Source: Heterobilharzia americana
Lineage: Eukaryota; Platyhelminthes; Trematoda; Strigeidida; Schistosomatidae
DNA length: 64,000 nucleotides
Assembly: GCA_944470555.2 (NCBI GenBank)
Contig: OX104129.1
Coordinates: 47,463,998 to 47,527,997, forward strand
Direction of reading: 5' to 3'
This document shows, one piece after another, positions 1 through 11,150 of the stretch. A program made the translations under genes and the position numbers. The notes beneath the pieces were generated by a model, which ran no database searches, was not told where the DNA came from, and worked only from the letters and a program-made list of their open reading frames with translations. Every line of letters starts with the position of its first letter. Position 1 is the first letter of the stretch.

Positions 1-1490
1 ACGCAGAGACAACAGCGGACATACTCACACCACTATTGCAGAAGGTGTGGAAGGAGGAGAAGGTACCTGGCTAGTGATTGGAAGAAGGGTTACCTTGTCA
101 AACTCCCAAAGGGAGACCTCAGTGTTTGCAAGAACTGGCGAGGAATCGTGCTCCTGTCCACCCAGTGCAAGCAAAATATTAAGCCGCATCATCCTGGAGA
201 GGCCTAAGATGCACTGGATTCGAAACTACGACCGGAACAGGCTTGCTGGCTTCAGGAAGTACAAATCATGTGCAGACCAAATTGCAACGATTCGCATCAT
301 CATAGAACAGAGCATAGAATGACAATCAGCTCTCTACCTCAACTTCATCGACTTTGAGAAGGCCTTTGACAGCGTCAACCGAGAGGTAATTTGGAAACTG
401 CTTCAATACTACGGAGTACCGCAAACCTTTATCAGCCTCATTCAACAACTATATGAAGACGCCACATGCCAAGCACTTCACAATGGGAAGCTCAGTGATG
501 CTTTTGAAGTGAAGACAGGAGTGAAACAAGGTTGCCTGCTATCACCCATAATCTTCCTGATTGTGGTCGACTGGATCATGCAGCAAACAGTGGGGAGCGA
601 GAAGAGGGGGATACGCTGGCTGGACTGCGGAAAAGAACCTAGAAGACTCGGATTTTGCCGATGACTTGTGCCTGATGTCACATAAACTTGAAGATCTGCG
701 GGCAAAAACTAATAAGTTGACAGAAGAGGCGGGTAGCGAAGACGGGACTTCAAGTGAATATAGAGAAGACGGAGGTGATGAAGATACCGCACCAACAACA
801 CCACCACCAACAACAAACTCCAATCACCATCAACGGGAGAAACTTAAAGGAAGTAACCTCCTTCACCTATCTAGGAAGCACTGTTTCAACTACAGATGGC
901 ACAGACGAAGATTTCAAAGCCAGCCAGGATCGTAAAGCAAGACAGGCGTTCATTAGCCTGAAACTAGTGTGGGGATCTTCTGGACTCAGCATGTGGAACA
1001 AGATCCGGATTTTCAACACCAACGTCAAGTCAAGTCAGTGCTTCTGTGTGGTTCAGAGACTTGGCGCGTTACGAAAGGGATTTCCAACAAACTACAGACA
1101 TTCATCAGCAACTGCTTACGCTCGCTACTGAAGATCAGATGGCCAGAATAGTCGGAATAAGCAACAAGGAACTCTGCTTGGGAACGAACCAACCAAGAAC
1201 CTATCACCCAACAAATATGCAGAAAGGAGTGGAGATGGATTGGGCATACACTGAGAAGGCCGGGTGGGGACATCACGTGTCAGGCCCTCGAGTAGAACCC
1301 CCATGGGAAGCGACGAGTTGGACATCTGAGGCGAGGGTGACATGGAGGAGGTCGTGTGAGGAAGAAATGAGAGCTTCTGGGCTGTCGTGGAGCCAGGTTC
1401 AAAAGATTTCAGAGGACAGAGTTCACTGGAGACGTGCTACTGAAGCCCTATGTTCCACTAGGAACCCAAGGGACTAATAATAAAATAATA
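1..1490 (+). mobile_element. RTE-like non-LTR retrotransposon, copy A (3' part, cut by window edge)
   Basis: This is the reverse transcriptase and C-terminal part of an endonuclease/RT element. Visible blocks are NFIDFEKAFDSVNREVIWKL (about 340-400), GVKQGCLLSPIIF, FADDLCLM (frame-shifted) and the C-terminal LLCGSETWRVTKGISNKLQ block, ending in STRNPRD before a TAA/ATA-rich tail. It is almost identical to copy D (36852-38320). It has a stop-containing insertion near 80-100 (ctggctagtgattgg), a 4-bp ctgg duplication near 620 and further frame breaks, so it makes no RT. The 5' part lies outside the window. Confidence 0.85.
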
Positions 1491-1498
1491 ATAATAAT

Positions 1499-1894
1499 CT
1501 ATGAAGCGTAGACTGTCGGCTGAGATGAAGGCATCGAAGAACTGAGTTCCCGGTGCGACGGAGTATCATCCAATATTCAAATATCCCCGAATACTACTAT
1601 AATGGAAAAACGCTGGGGTGTGGGTCACGTGATTTGAACAAGACTGAGAGTGCATGGCAAGCGAAATGTGACGAAATGAGTATACAGTTACCCTATGCTC
1701 TTCTAGTGGCGCTCGGTGAGCTTGTGAGAAATTCATTTAAGCTTGCTGGACGACAAATTTATCCTCGTTTAGATTTGGTAGGATTGGATTACCGTTGCAA
1801 TGTGATTCTTCTATCGCTCCAAATGTGACAGTGGCTTTTAATCCCTGCAATGTATCGCCGCACTCATTCACTACAAGACCAACAACTTCCATAG
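1499..1894. repeat. Unknown dispersed repeat, left half (split by CR1-like insertion)
   Basis: Nearly identical to 17820-18215. Here the unit is interrupted: its continuation reappears at about 6798-6880 after the CR1-like element. It holds one short open frame but no recognisable domain. It directly abuts the 3' tail of RTE copy A, so that element may also have inserted into the unit. Confidence 0.8.
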
Positions 1895-1929
1895 AAAGGA
1901 AAGTCGTTAACTAAGCCTTCTAGTCAAGC

Positions 1930-2257
1930 TGACGGCTGTCATACATGTGGCCTAACCGTAGCCGAGAGGGATGCTGTCTTCGAGTGCAACAACTGCAATA
2001 AGTGGGTGCGCAATCAGTGTGACGAGGACATACCAGACCAATATTTCACCTTCATGGCGCGCTACCCATGCACGTGGTTCTGGTACATCTGCCCACAGTG
2101 CTGTATAAGGCCACTCTTTTCTAGAGGCTCGATGATGGAGGTCGTAAAGGACATCGCAGTGACTACTGTGACGTCAGCACCCACACTGGCCACTATCCCA
2201 GGCCCAAGCAGCAAGAGTGTCAGCACTGTACCCCAGGCCAGTCACACCGGTGAATAG
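1930..2257 (+). pseudogene. CR1-like ORF1 start: PHD-type zinc finger
   Basis: Translation from about 1930 gives a Cys-rich module: GCHTCG, FECNNCNKW, NQC and YICPQC. This spacing is typical of the PHD-like finger seen at the front of CR1-clade ORF1 proteins. The frame ends in a stop at 2255-2257, in a different frame from the next part of the element, so the ORF is broken. Confidence 0.6.
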
Positions 2258-2360
2258 TCCTAAAAGACCAAAACGACGACTGAAGATGCGACCAACTACA
2301 TTCGTCCCTAACCCTGAAGGCACTTTAGAGGCTTACCCCACTGTGCAGTGAGAAGAATGG

Positions 2361-3989
2361 GTGGTAGTGGAAAAGAAGGTGCACCCTTCCCGCAAAAAAC
2401 CACCCACAGCACACGAAAATAGGGAAGCTGATGACAGGTCGAGCTCCATCATCTTGTTTAACGTCCCTGTGTGCCATGATAATCTCCTTGAGAACAGAGA
2501 CTCGTTTGACAGGCAGCAGTGGGAAACCGTATGCACCACACTAGGACCGGGTAGCCTAGAAACAAAACTGTGCGGGCTCTACAAAGGCAACTACCCACCT
2601 CAGGGAAAGCCTCCGCCAATGAGAGTTACCCCAAGCTCGGCTAAAGAAGCGGAAAGATTCTTGCTGATGTCACACACACTAGTCATCAACAGGTCATTCA
2701 GCATCAGAGCCAGACCAGACCGCCCTTGGTCAGCAATAAAAGGATCCCGCGAGGCGCCTCAAACGCTGAAACCAACAACTATGGTTGTCCACGGCATACC
2801 AGAACTGACAGCCGGCACAGTCGTAGAAAAGTATGCTCACGACGTCCAGCAACGGCAGTGGTTGTCAGCGAGGATGGGGCTAAATGGGATAGCAGTGGTG
2901 GCGGTCTGCAGACTGCCACTTCCCTCACATTTGACGACGATAACAGCACCCCGGTTGATGGCTGTTAACTTCGGCTGTCAAGAACTTTTAACCAATGTAC
3001 TGCAGACTCGGCACACAGTAAAAGATAACATCAGTGCGGATGTTCGCCGCTGTGAAAGCAGGCCCAGGGCACTGCGACAACAGCAAATGGCAGCACCGCT
3101 CACTGCCGAAGTCACCATCACCGTCAACAGACAAGATGCACAATCGAGCCTGGGCTCTATGAAACCCCCAGAAACCATTGTGGGAAAAGAACGTGATTGG
3201 GCCGGTTCCACTGGAGCTAACCGTCTTATTGCAAGTTTTGCCACTACGCACGACTCCCTCCAGTCTGCCAGCACCAAGATACCCCATGTCGTTAGAAACA
3301 TAGCCAAGTGTCCTTACAGTAGTGTGAGGGGGCTTAGAAGTAAAGTGGGGGAATTACGATTTCTCTGTTCCTACATTGCTCCAGCGGTCATAATCCTGAC
3401 AGAAACTTGGCTACCACCGGGCATTAGCGACATCGAAGCTAGTATATACGGTATGAGTCTGTTCGGGAGGGGCAGGGAGCTTAAGGAGGGAGGTGGAGTG
3501 GCGATGCTTATATGTGGTAACCTTAAGAGTGAACGAGCAACTGAAACCCTACTTTCAGGGCCCCCAGACTCCATCTGGTGCCAGTTTAAGGTTGGACACA
3601 CCAAGTACCTGGCGGGAGGCGTCTATAGAACACCTACTCGCAGCGTGGAAGATAACCGACAACTGCTGCAAGTAATGTCCCGAGCGATGTCCATCGGATA
3701 TGACCAGGTCATTATAGCCGGCGACTTTAATGCTCCTACTCGCAAACTTGGGCAGGACAAGGGAACCTCAAGCAGAAGGTTCGACCGAAACCTACTCAAC
3801 ACTATCAAAAAGGCTGGGCTGCACGAGAATATTGGTGATGACACTCTCTGGAGGTCTGGCGGAAAGCCGTCCAAACTGGACTACCTTTTTACCAGTGACC
3901 CACTGCTGGCAGGAAATGCACAGGTTCAAACCCCCCTCGGCAGCAGCGATCATGGCGTGGTAGTGTTCAATCTGGTACTGTCCGAATAA
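2361..3989 (+). pseudogene. CR1-like ORF with RNA-binding-like N-part and AP endonuclease
   Basis: A 542-codon open frame (no ATG at its beginning) ending at a TAA. The first 300 residues look like an ORF1 nucleic-acid-binding region (SSIILFNVPV). The last 210 are an AP-endonuclease domain with its key motifs intact: ILTETWL (Glu), AGDFNAPT (Asp and Asn) and GSSDHGVVVF (Asp-His). The endonuclease half looks chemically intact, although the downstream RT is not. Confidence 0.75.
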
Positions 3990-4199
3990 CTGTCATGGGA
4001 GGCGTCGCGCCCTTGTCTTCGCTACAACAACGCGAACTACGTGACGCTGAGCCAATATCTGTCGACAGCACCATGGCCTCAGGAGTGGAGCAATCTGTCG
4101 ACCGACCAACATTGGGAACTAGTCAGAGATATCATCAAGAGGGCTGTCTCTGAAATCGTCCCAGTAATCACAGCAATACCGCGGAAACGAACCTAATGG

Positions 4200-6148
4200 T
4201 TGAAGCTAGGCACTGAACGCCTTTTGAAAGCCAAGAGGAAAGCACGGCACAAGTGGAGGACCTCCAGAAAAGTGTCTGACCACACCATGTACGTTGCCCT
4301 AAGAAATCGATGTAACATTAGAGTGAGGGGAGACAGGAGGTCATTCCAGACGAACCTTGCTCAAAGGCTCGAGGCAAGTCCCAAAAACCTATATCGGTCT
4401 ATAGCAGGCAGAAAATCCACCAGCCAGGTGGCTTGCTTACTGAAAGGCCTAAACGGAGAGAACCTCTCCAGACTAGAGATCGCCGAAGCCTTTAGCGCAA
4501 CTTTCGGTACGCAACTCAATACGTCCCTATCAAACCAAAATTACCGACTGTCCGACCGAAATTCAGCACCACCAAACGCTGTAGAGTTACCCGGAATAAA
4601 GGTAACTCCTGCTATGATCCTCGAAAAACTGTCAAGGCTCCACCCAGGTAAATCAGCAGGGTGTGATGACATCCGACCGGCTGTGCTGAACCAGTGCGCA
4701 GGTGCCTTGTGCGGTCCGCTGTGTAACTTGTCTCAACACTCCTTAGACAATCGCATGCTTCCACAAGAGCGCAAAAGTGCTATTCTGTCCCCATCTTCAA
4801 AGGTGGAGACAGGCAGAACCCAAAATGCGACCGACCCATAGCCCTCGTACCAGTGGTGTCAAAAGTAATTGAGAGTCTGGTAGACGACCATCTCAGGGAG
4901 TACTTAGAAAAGAGGGGAGCACTTAGTGATGCACAACATGGTTTCAGAAAGGATAGGTCCTGTGCCACGAACATTCTGGCGGCAGGTGATAAGTGGACGG
5001 CATGCTGGAACCACCAAATTCCTGTCCATGTTATTTTCCTGGATTTTACTAAGGCTTTCTATACAGTTCCGCACACTGTTCTTATTCACAAAATAGAAGG
5101 GTTGGGCATCAAGGGACAGGTGCTTTCATGGTTGTAGTACTATCTAGACGGTAGACAATTCTGCACAAAAGCCAACGGAGTTTGCTGGACTTGGAGGGCA
5201 TTATCATCTGGTGTATCACAAGGGGCGATTCCGGGCCCGCTGCTATTCCTTCTTTTTGTGAACGACCTCACACTGAATCTCAGCTCCACAATTCTGCTTT
5301 ACGCTGGTGATGTTAAGCTATGGGGAGCTGTGACGTCAGAAACAGGATCAAGTGCATTGCAGAGTGATCTCAGATTACTTGCAGAGCGGGTGGATATTAA
5401 TGGACTGGCAGTTAACCTAGACAAATGCCGGGCCATGTTTCTGTGCATCACAGACTCTCAGAAGGTACCCTATTCTCTCTGTGGAACTCAACTCTCCCAC
5501 ACCACCACGGAGAAAGACCTAGGACCAATACTAACTGGCAAACTAGACACTAGGCCCAATTATCCAGGAGATGCTTCCAGGGCCTACGCAGTACTGCACT
5601 TCATGTGCAGACAACTGGGTGCCCTGACCCCGGAACTCCTTTTGAAGCTGCATAAGACCTATATACAACCCCATCTAGAGGTACACAACGTCACTGCACC
5701 ACTATATCTGAAAAGAGACGTGAACCTCCTGAAGAAAGTCCAAAGGCGAGCTACAAAGGATGTCGTGGGAATGAGGCAAAAACCATATCAGGACAGGCTG
5801 AAAGATCTAGGGCTCTTCTCCCTAAGCTACCGCAGATTACGTGGTGACTTGATAACGGCCTACAAAATACTCAGTAACCCAAGTCATCCGAACAGTGGAA
5901 TCCTACCGAACGGCCACTATGGCGATCCTCATAGTAGCCTAGGGAGGATGGCTCACCAAAGAGCGAAAACCCATGTGCGATCACACCTCTTCTTTCTGCG
6001 AGTTTGCGGCCACTGGAACGCATTGCCTGCTGAGATTGCTATTGCTCCATCTGTCGACAGCTTCAGGAAGAGGTTGGAGAGTTACGCAACTACGCACGGC
6101 TTGCGCTCATCCAACTGGGATGTGGACTGGGCTAACACGACTTACTAA
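4200..6148 (+). pseudogene. CR1-like reverse transcriptase and C-terminal domain, broken
   Basis: Three frames (4200-4841, 4853-5137 and 5258-6148) together cover RT fingers, palm and C-terminal domain. Seen: HPGKSAGCDDIRPAVL, QHGFRKDRSCATNIL, VIFLDFTKAFYTVPH, SGVSQGAIPGPLLF, LLYAGDVKLWG and the C-terminal RPHLE-like block (IQPHLEVHN). Loss of the active-site Asp in YADD and the frame breaks show it is inactive. Confidence 0.8.
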
Positions 6149-6797
6149 CTCAGTACGACCAACCGTTACCGAACACTTAGAAAAACCATTATCACCGAGA
6201 ACTCGGCCTAACCTTATACCTTCCTGTAGACGTCCCCTCCAGTTACCGTCCTCTGCTAAAAGAATTACTATATTCACATTCGCCCAATAATGTTATTTAT
6301 TCTTCTTACTTCTGACTCTACGTTCTCGAACTTTAACAAAAGCCCTCCCTATCACCTATTCTCCATGAACCGACCAATGTTTATTCTTCCGTGCCGTTTC
6401 CCTTTTCCTAATCTTTTTTGAAATATATATTATTCTTCTTCCTTTTTTCCCCTTCTTTTTCTATTTTGTCTCTCTCGGCACTTTCTCTTCCTTGATTTCT
6501 CTGTACATATTTTTCATCTCCTTTTTACAACCAGTCCAACCAATTGTCTGCTGGCACGACATTTGAGGAACCCATCTGCACCACAGTACTCGGAAGAAAG
6601 GGCAAGCAAACAAACAACACTCCCTACAAATCTAAACAACACCCAACCGCCCGTCGGGCTAACCAGAGCTACAGCAGTGGAGTAGGTAAACCTACTGCAT
6701 TGGAATCCACCAAAGACCTGGAACCGTTCCACAAGACCTAGAAGCGAGCGCAAAGAAATCAGCTGGTTTACACTAGCTCGTTAAAAGATATTGGACA

Positions 6798-6880
6798 TTG
6801 TGCTCTCACAATCTACCAAGTATTACGACTTAGTATAATAATTTGTTGGTAACCAGGTACCTGAGGCCATTTTCGTAACG
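6798..6880. repeat. Unknown dispersed repeat, right half
   Basis: Matches 18216-18300 (ctctcacaRtctaccaag...gaagccattttcgta-type sequence) at about 90 percent by eye. It completes the unit begun at 1499-1894. Confidence 0.75.
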
Positions 6881-6970
6881 CGAAAAAATAAATTTCAACA
6901 AAAAAATACGCAAAAAGCACGCTTTTTGTGGCTAACTTGTGTCCCGAAATGGTGGTCACAAGGCAGCATT
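6881..6970. other. Short A-rich spacer
   Basis: A-rich stretch with several short A runs after the end of the repeat. I see nothing else in it. Confidence 0.4.
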
Positions 6971-7300
6971 CTGATTGGTTTCCAAGTCGTAAGGCGCTTG
7001 TTCAGTTTGACTTGTAGTGTAGCCCATTCGGAATCTTACTCTTCACCGTAGAGTTTCGCCTCACCTCTTCGTTGTCCAGCTCTACGTTTGTCAGTTATCT
7101 TTTATTATCAAATGTAAGTTCATCATATGTACTTGCTAAGTTGTCGGCTCACCCTTCTTTTTTATCCAGATTCTCGTGGCCACTACCAAACACACTGCTC
7201 TGCGAGCCCTCTGCAACAGCGTACCTATCTACAGGCTAGACGAAAACTAATCAACAACTGTTCGTTACAGTAGGACGACGGTAGTGCTTACCATGGGGGT
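6971..7300 (+). promoter_or_regulatory. Possible promoter and 5' UTR of the 7.3-kb candidate gene
   Basis: An inverted CCAAT box (ctgattggtt, about 6971-6980) lies roughly 320 bp before the candidate ATG. It is followed by a GT-AG intron of 56 bp at 7114-7169 with a pyrimidine-rich 3' end. This order fits a promoter plus spliced leader exon, but no transcript evidence exists here. Confidence 0.25.
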
Positions 7301-7822
7301 ACGTTTTTTTTGTTGTGCAAATTGTTAAATTTTCTTCCATTTTACTCCTTGTTATATGAAAATCTGTAGTCTAAGTCGTTAGCTAGTACTAGTACGAGAC
7401 CGTGGTCGTTTGGAAAGATCCCTAATCTATTTGGCTGTCATCGGTCGACTTGTTTTGCCGCCGATGCAACCATTCTCCTCCATTTTGGATAGTCTGTCCA
7501 CTTCAGTGGATATTAGGCAGAGTGCAAATGTGATGGCTTACTTTCCGAGTGACTACGATGCTAGTAAACATCTCGAAGTACTGCTAGCCGTTGATAAACA
7601 AGCATGGTTGTCGCAGTCGCAAATGGTATGTGGTCAACTTATATTTCACAAGACATGTAGATACAATTGCAGGAAGCGAGTGACAAAACGTTGCATGAAA
7701 TGCTTACCGACGTTGTAATGGAAATGATGTTGGTAACAGACACCTCAGCGATGGATGCTATCAAAATTCTGGAACTATTCGGAAGATTTCTACACTTCCC
7801 AAAAATGTACGGTCGGTATTGA
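7293..7822 (+). CDS. Candidate small gene with two short introns; function unknown
   Basis: The proposed model is exon 7293-7298 (ATG GGG, start context CTTACCATGGGG), intron 7299-7382, exon 7383-7625, intron 7626-7672 (47 bp, GTATGT to TTGCAG) and exon 7673-7822 ending in TGA. The three exons are all in phase 0 and give about 132 residues. The best evidence is the 47-bp intron: removing it joins two open frames exactly, whereas reading through it soon meets a stop. A well-formed 56-bp intron (7114-7169, GTAAGT to TTATCCAG) lies upstream in the presumed 5' UTR. The product is acidic and leucine/methionine-rich near its end (MEMMLVTDTSAMDAIKILEL). I recognise no family. It could also be an old transposon fragment. 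Confidence 0.42.
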
Positions 7823-8754
7823 GAAACAGTAGCACATGTAAATGCAGGATAAAAAGCGAATTTGGACAAGCTTTTGTGAAGTGCATTACCTCAAAAGAAT
7901 ACTTGTATAATTTGCCGTTGTAAATATAACTTGCTGCTTTTTTACTAGTCTTGTTTTTCGCAGAATATGCATACATGGTAGGTATTGTGGCTTAGATCCA
8001 TCTACAGTTATATAGCAACTATGAAACAGAAAAAGGGGAATGAATAGGGAGGCCGTGGGGAATCAATACGAAATCTGTGCGGGAAATAGTGGGGATCGGT
8101 CGTGGTGGTGCGGACAATGTTTGTTTTTCGTCGCATTTCTGCTTTATTCCCGCTTTTGTTAACCATTAAATTTCCCCCATTCATCGCCTTTTCTCCCCAC
8201 TTTTGTCAGTTTGGGGTACGGGGCAATATTCTGCTATAGGAGTAATCTTGTTGAGAAGTTATGTGCTGGAAATTTCATAGTGTATCATACGTATTGTTTG
8301 GAATGAAGCTACTATTACTACTAAGCAAGATTCGATGGTGAGTAGGTAGTAATTGATTCAGCGTTCTTGCTACTTATTGGTCTTTCAAGTGACGGCATAC
8401 AGATATATAGGTAGCATCGAACCAAGCGTCGTGAGTCTTTCAGTATCAACGCTGCCTCAAAGTCCAGGTTACTGCACCTCAAGATGCGAAGCAGCGAGAT
8501 GAAAGACGGAGAAATAGAAGGAAATATCAACAAAAGCTTTTGTCAACTTTTTACGTCATCAGAAGAGGAGTGAAAACAAATGGCAAAATATGGCATGTTG
8601 ATTAAGATGAAAACTATGTAGATGCTATTCACCTATGTGATCTATTGAGTCACGCCATTCAGCAGTTTGGGTTATCGTACGGCCCCCGGCTGGAAAGTTG
8701 ACGTTTCTATACATAGTGTAGAGACTTCATGAACTGTTAGCACGTTTTAGTTTA
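7823..8754. other. Intergenic, nothing recognised
   Basis: AT-rich sequence after the candidate gene. The minus-strand open frame at 8321-8533 has no domain I recognise and lies in what may be an old repeat. Confidence 0.4.
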
Positions 8755-9170
8755 GCCGTCTCCAACTTGAAAGTACTTGAACCAATGTAGCCATCCACGG
8801 CGTGTGTAACGCATGTCCTGGCCACATGAGTCATTCAAGGCTGAAAGCTTCATCAACTGGCTTACCTCTTCCACCACAAAGTCAACGCCTAATCTCAACA
8901 TTACTAACCTAGTGATCTCACAACTTACGACCAATGCTTCAAAGGCAGTGGCGGTTGAATACTTGATTCTTTCTCATGTCTTCCACGTGTATTGGTCATG
9001 TTTCGCAGCACTTATTAGGACGAAGCAAAATCTTGTGTAGTACACTTAGTGTTTCGTATGCAGTCAAATATCCCACTGGCGCTGAGTTTAGTGTTAGTTG
9101 GCAAAAGCCAATCACGTTTTTTCAATACTGAGATTTCAACACGGAGCTTAACTGTACATTGGTCCAGGTT
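8755..9170 (-). mobile_element. Decayed RTE-like fragment (second family), C-terminal part
   Basis: On the minus strand, DNA such as cagttgatgaagctttcag followed by ggacatgcgttacacacgcc aligns with the region just before WLGHVLRMP in the copies at 10350-11150 and 21780-22590. The tggcaaaagccaatcacg segment near 9093 aligns with their AFANLRHLW region. It is heavily diverged and non-coding. Confidence 0.55.
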
Positions 9171-9514
9171 GACTCACTCTACATCGAGATAAAAAAATTA
9201 AAGGTGGGAAAGGAAAGAAATAAAGAGTGAACACAAATGGATGCAAATGGTAATGACTTATCGAAAATAGATAAAGTAAGAAGGAAGAAATTTACAAAAT
9301 AAAATGTCATTTTATTTCACGGGTTCTCTTCAGCTGCACACAGTCTAAAAGCACAATGACTTCTAGTACATAAAATATTTCAAAATCAGGAGATCAATAA
9401 TCATAAACTGTGCAACAAAACTATTGATTGTCCATATAACGCATAAGAAAACTAACCATGAAGAGGTAAGGAAGGAAAAATAATCAGTAAATAAACCAAA
9501 AGTTATGTAATTAA

Positions 9515-9905
9515 AATGTTGGCTGAAGTAGGTCCAGGCTAGAAAAAGGCCCGAGTGGCCAGACTAAAACATGGCACCAATGCATGAAATCTCTGACTGT
9601 TGGTTTGGGCCATGTGGGGCGATGCAGACTAGGTGGTTGGGGTCCACGGGACAAGAGGAATCAGTGGTTGGAGACTCTAGGTGATGGCATGGGCTGAGAA
9701 CCAATATCAGTGGCGCAGATGTATACGTACATTATCCTCATCTTAACGACGCTATACCGAATCTCCCCACTTTCTCATTCTTCGTTTCTCTCTTTTCGTA
9801 CTTTATATTTCTTTTGACTGCATTCTCTTATCTTCATCTTGCACCTCACTGCCTTTTTACTTGATGTACTGATATGACGTGGCAATTCGGACCGTTACGC
9901 AGTAA
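9515..9905 (+). mobile_element. 3' end of an RTE-like element (second family)
   Basis: Matches 22198-22545 (ggctgaagtaggtccaggct onward) through the 3' UTR to the common end gttacgcagtaat, at roughly 90 percent by eye. It is 5'-truncated. It lies tail to tail with the minus-strand copy that ends near 10350. Confidence 0.8.
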
Positions 9906-10345
9906 TTAAAATAAAGGTGGGGCAGGTCTATATTCAAAGGTCTGGTTAAAAGCGTTTTGTTATAATCGTTTCCACGAAACGCAGCAATTCAGACATTTTC
10001 TGTACGTCTACTATTTTGAAAGCACTGGAGGTTTCAGTGTGGTATTTTGTGTCTACGAGGTGTTTGGAAATTGCACTGGTTAGAATTATACTTCCTTTCA
10101 AGTGCAGATTCTTGGGGAACTGTTCAGCAAGCCATATCGACCCACTCTTTTCAGTCCTTCTAATGTACTAGCTACCTCAAGAGCATATGAGTTCATAAAT
10201 GCAGTTGGAGGTGATATGAGCAGGAAAACTATCCAATTTTGACTGGTTTAGCGAACATGTGGTATAAAATGCTAATAAAAGTTTAGCTGCAAGAAAAGCT
10301 CAGTGCTTTGATCATTGCATCTATTCGCTTGAATATCGCATCTCA
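9906..10345. other. Spacer between two tail-to-tail element ends
   Basis: About 440 bp with no ORF, repeat or motif that I recognise. Confidence 0.4.
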
Positions 10346-11150
10346 CCTGAATGTCATCATCACCAATATCAACATAGGACCAGGCATTACTGCGTAACGG
10401 TCCGAGTTGCCACAGCTCAGTATAGTACATCAAGGAAAAAGGCAGTGAAGTTGAAAATGAAGAAAAGGAAATTCAGTCAAAGGAAATATAAAGTACTAAC
10501 AGAGAGAAAGGAAGAGTGACAAGATGCTGAGATTCGGTATAGCTAGCGCCACTGACATCGGTTCTCAGCCCATGCCATCACCTAGAGTCTCCAACCATTG
10601 ATTCCTCTTGTCCCGCGGACCCCAACCACCTAGTGTGCATCGCCCCACATGGCTCAAACCAACAGTCAGAGATTTCATGTTTTAGTCTGGCCACTCGGGC
10701 CTTTTTCCAGCCTGGACCTACTTCGGCCAACATTGTGTGACGAGGCAATCGGTGACTAGGCATACGTAGTACGTGTCCCAACCATCTCAATCGATGAAGG
10801 TTCGTAACCTTGTCAACTGATTTGCCTGTACTTCCTAAAACTCTCTACCTGACGTCTGCGTTACTCACGTGGTGACACCACGGGATACGGCCTATACCTA
10901 TGAAGGCAACGGTGGTCAAACACTTGAAGCCTTCTCATGTCTTCTACCTTTAATGGCCATGTTTCACAGCCACAGAGTGGAACAGACCGGACTGCTGTGC
11001 AGTACACACGACCCTTAATAGACAAACGGATATCAAGGTGACGCCATAGGTGGCGTAAATTGGCAAAAGCCAATCGAGCCTTTTGTATCCGTGCAGAGAT
11101 TTCATCGACCACTGACCCACCAGGGTTGGTCCTACTTCCTAGGTAATTGA
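10346..11150 (-). mobile_element. RTE-like element (second family) 3' portion, chimeric with Penelope-like sequence
   Basis: Over about 800 bp this is almost identical to 21772-22570 on the other strand: the peptides of 96 and 70 residues from the two loci are the same. It covers the C-terminal region (YLGSRTNPGGSVVDEIS, GCETWPLKVEDMRR, RWLGHVLRMPSHRLPRHTM) and the 3' UTR. Both copies share the same frameshift after DHRCLH. At its 5' side (about 11150) it runs directly, in one open frame, into Penelope-like sequence. Confidence 0.85.

Larger units (their letters stand above)
1895..6797 (+). mobile_element. CR1-like non-LTR retrotransposon, near full length
   Basis: The limits come from comparing the split repeat here with the unsplit copy at 17811-18300. 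Order: a PHD-like zinc finger (1930-2105), an ORF1-like region continuous with an apurinic endonuclease domain (2361-3989), a reverse transcriptase (4200 to about 5400) and a CR1-type C-terminal region (about 5620-6148, with KVQRRATKDVV and HWNALPAEI), then about 650 bp without coding sequence. RT is dead: one catalytic Asp is replaced (FTKAFYTVPH), YADD has become YAGD, and there are stops at 3987, 4195 and 5135 plus frameshifts near 4841 and 5258. Confidence 0.85.
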
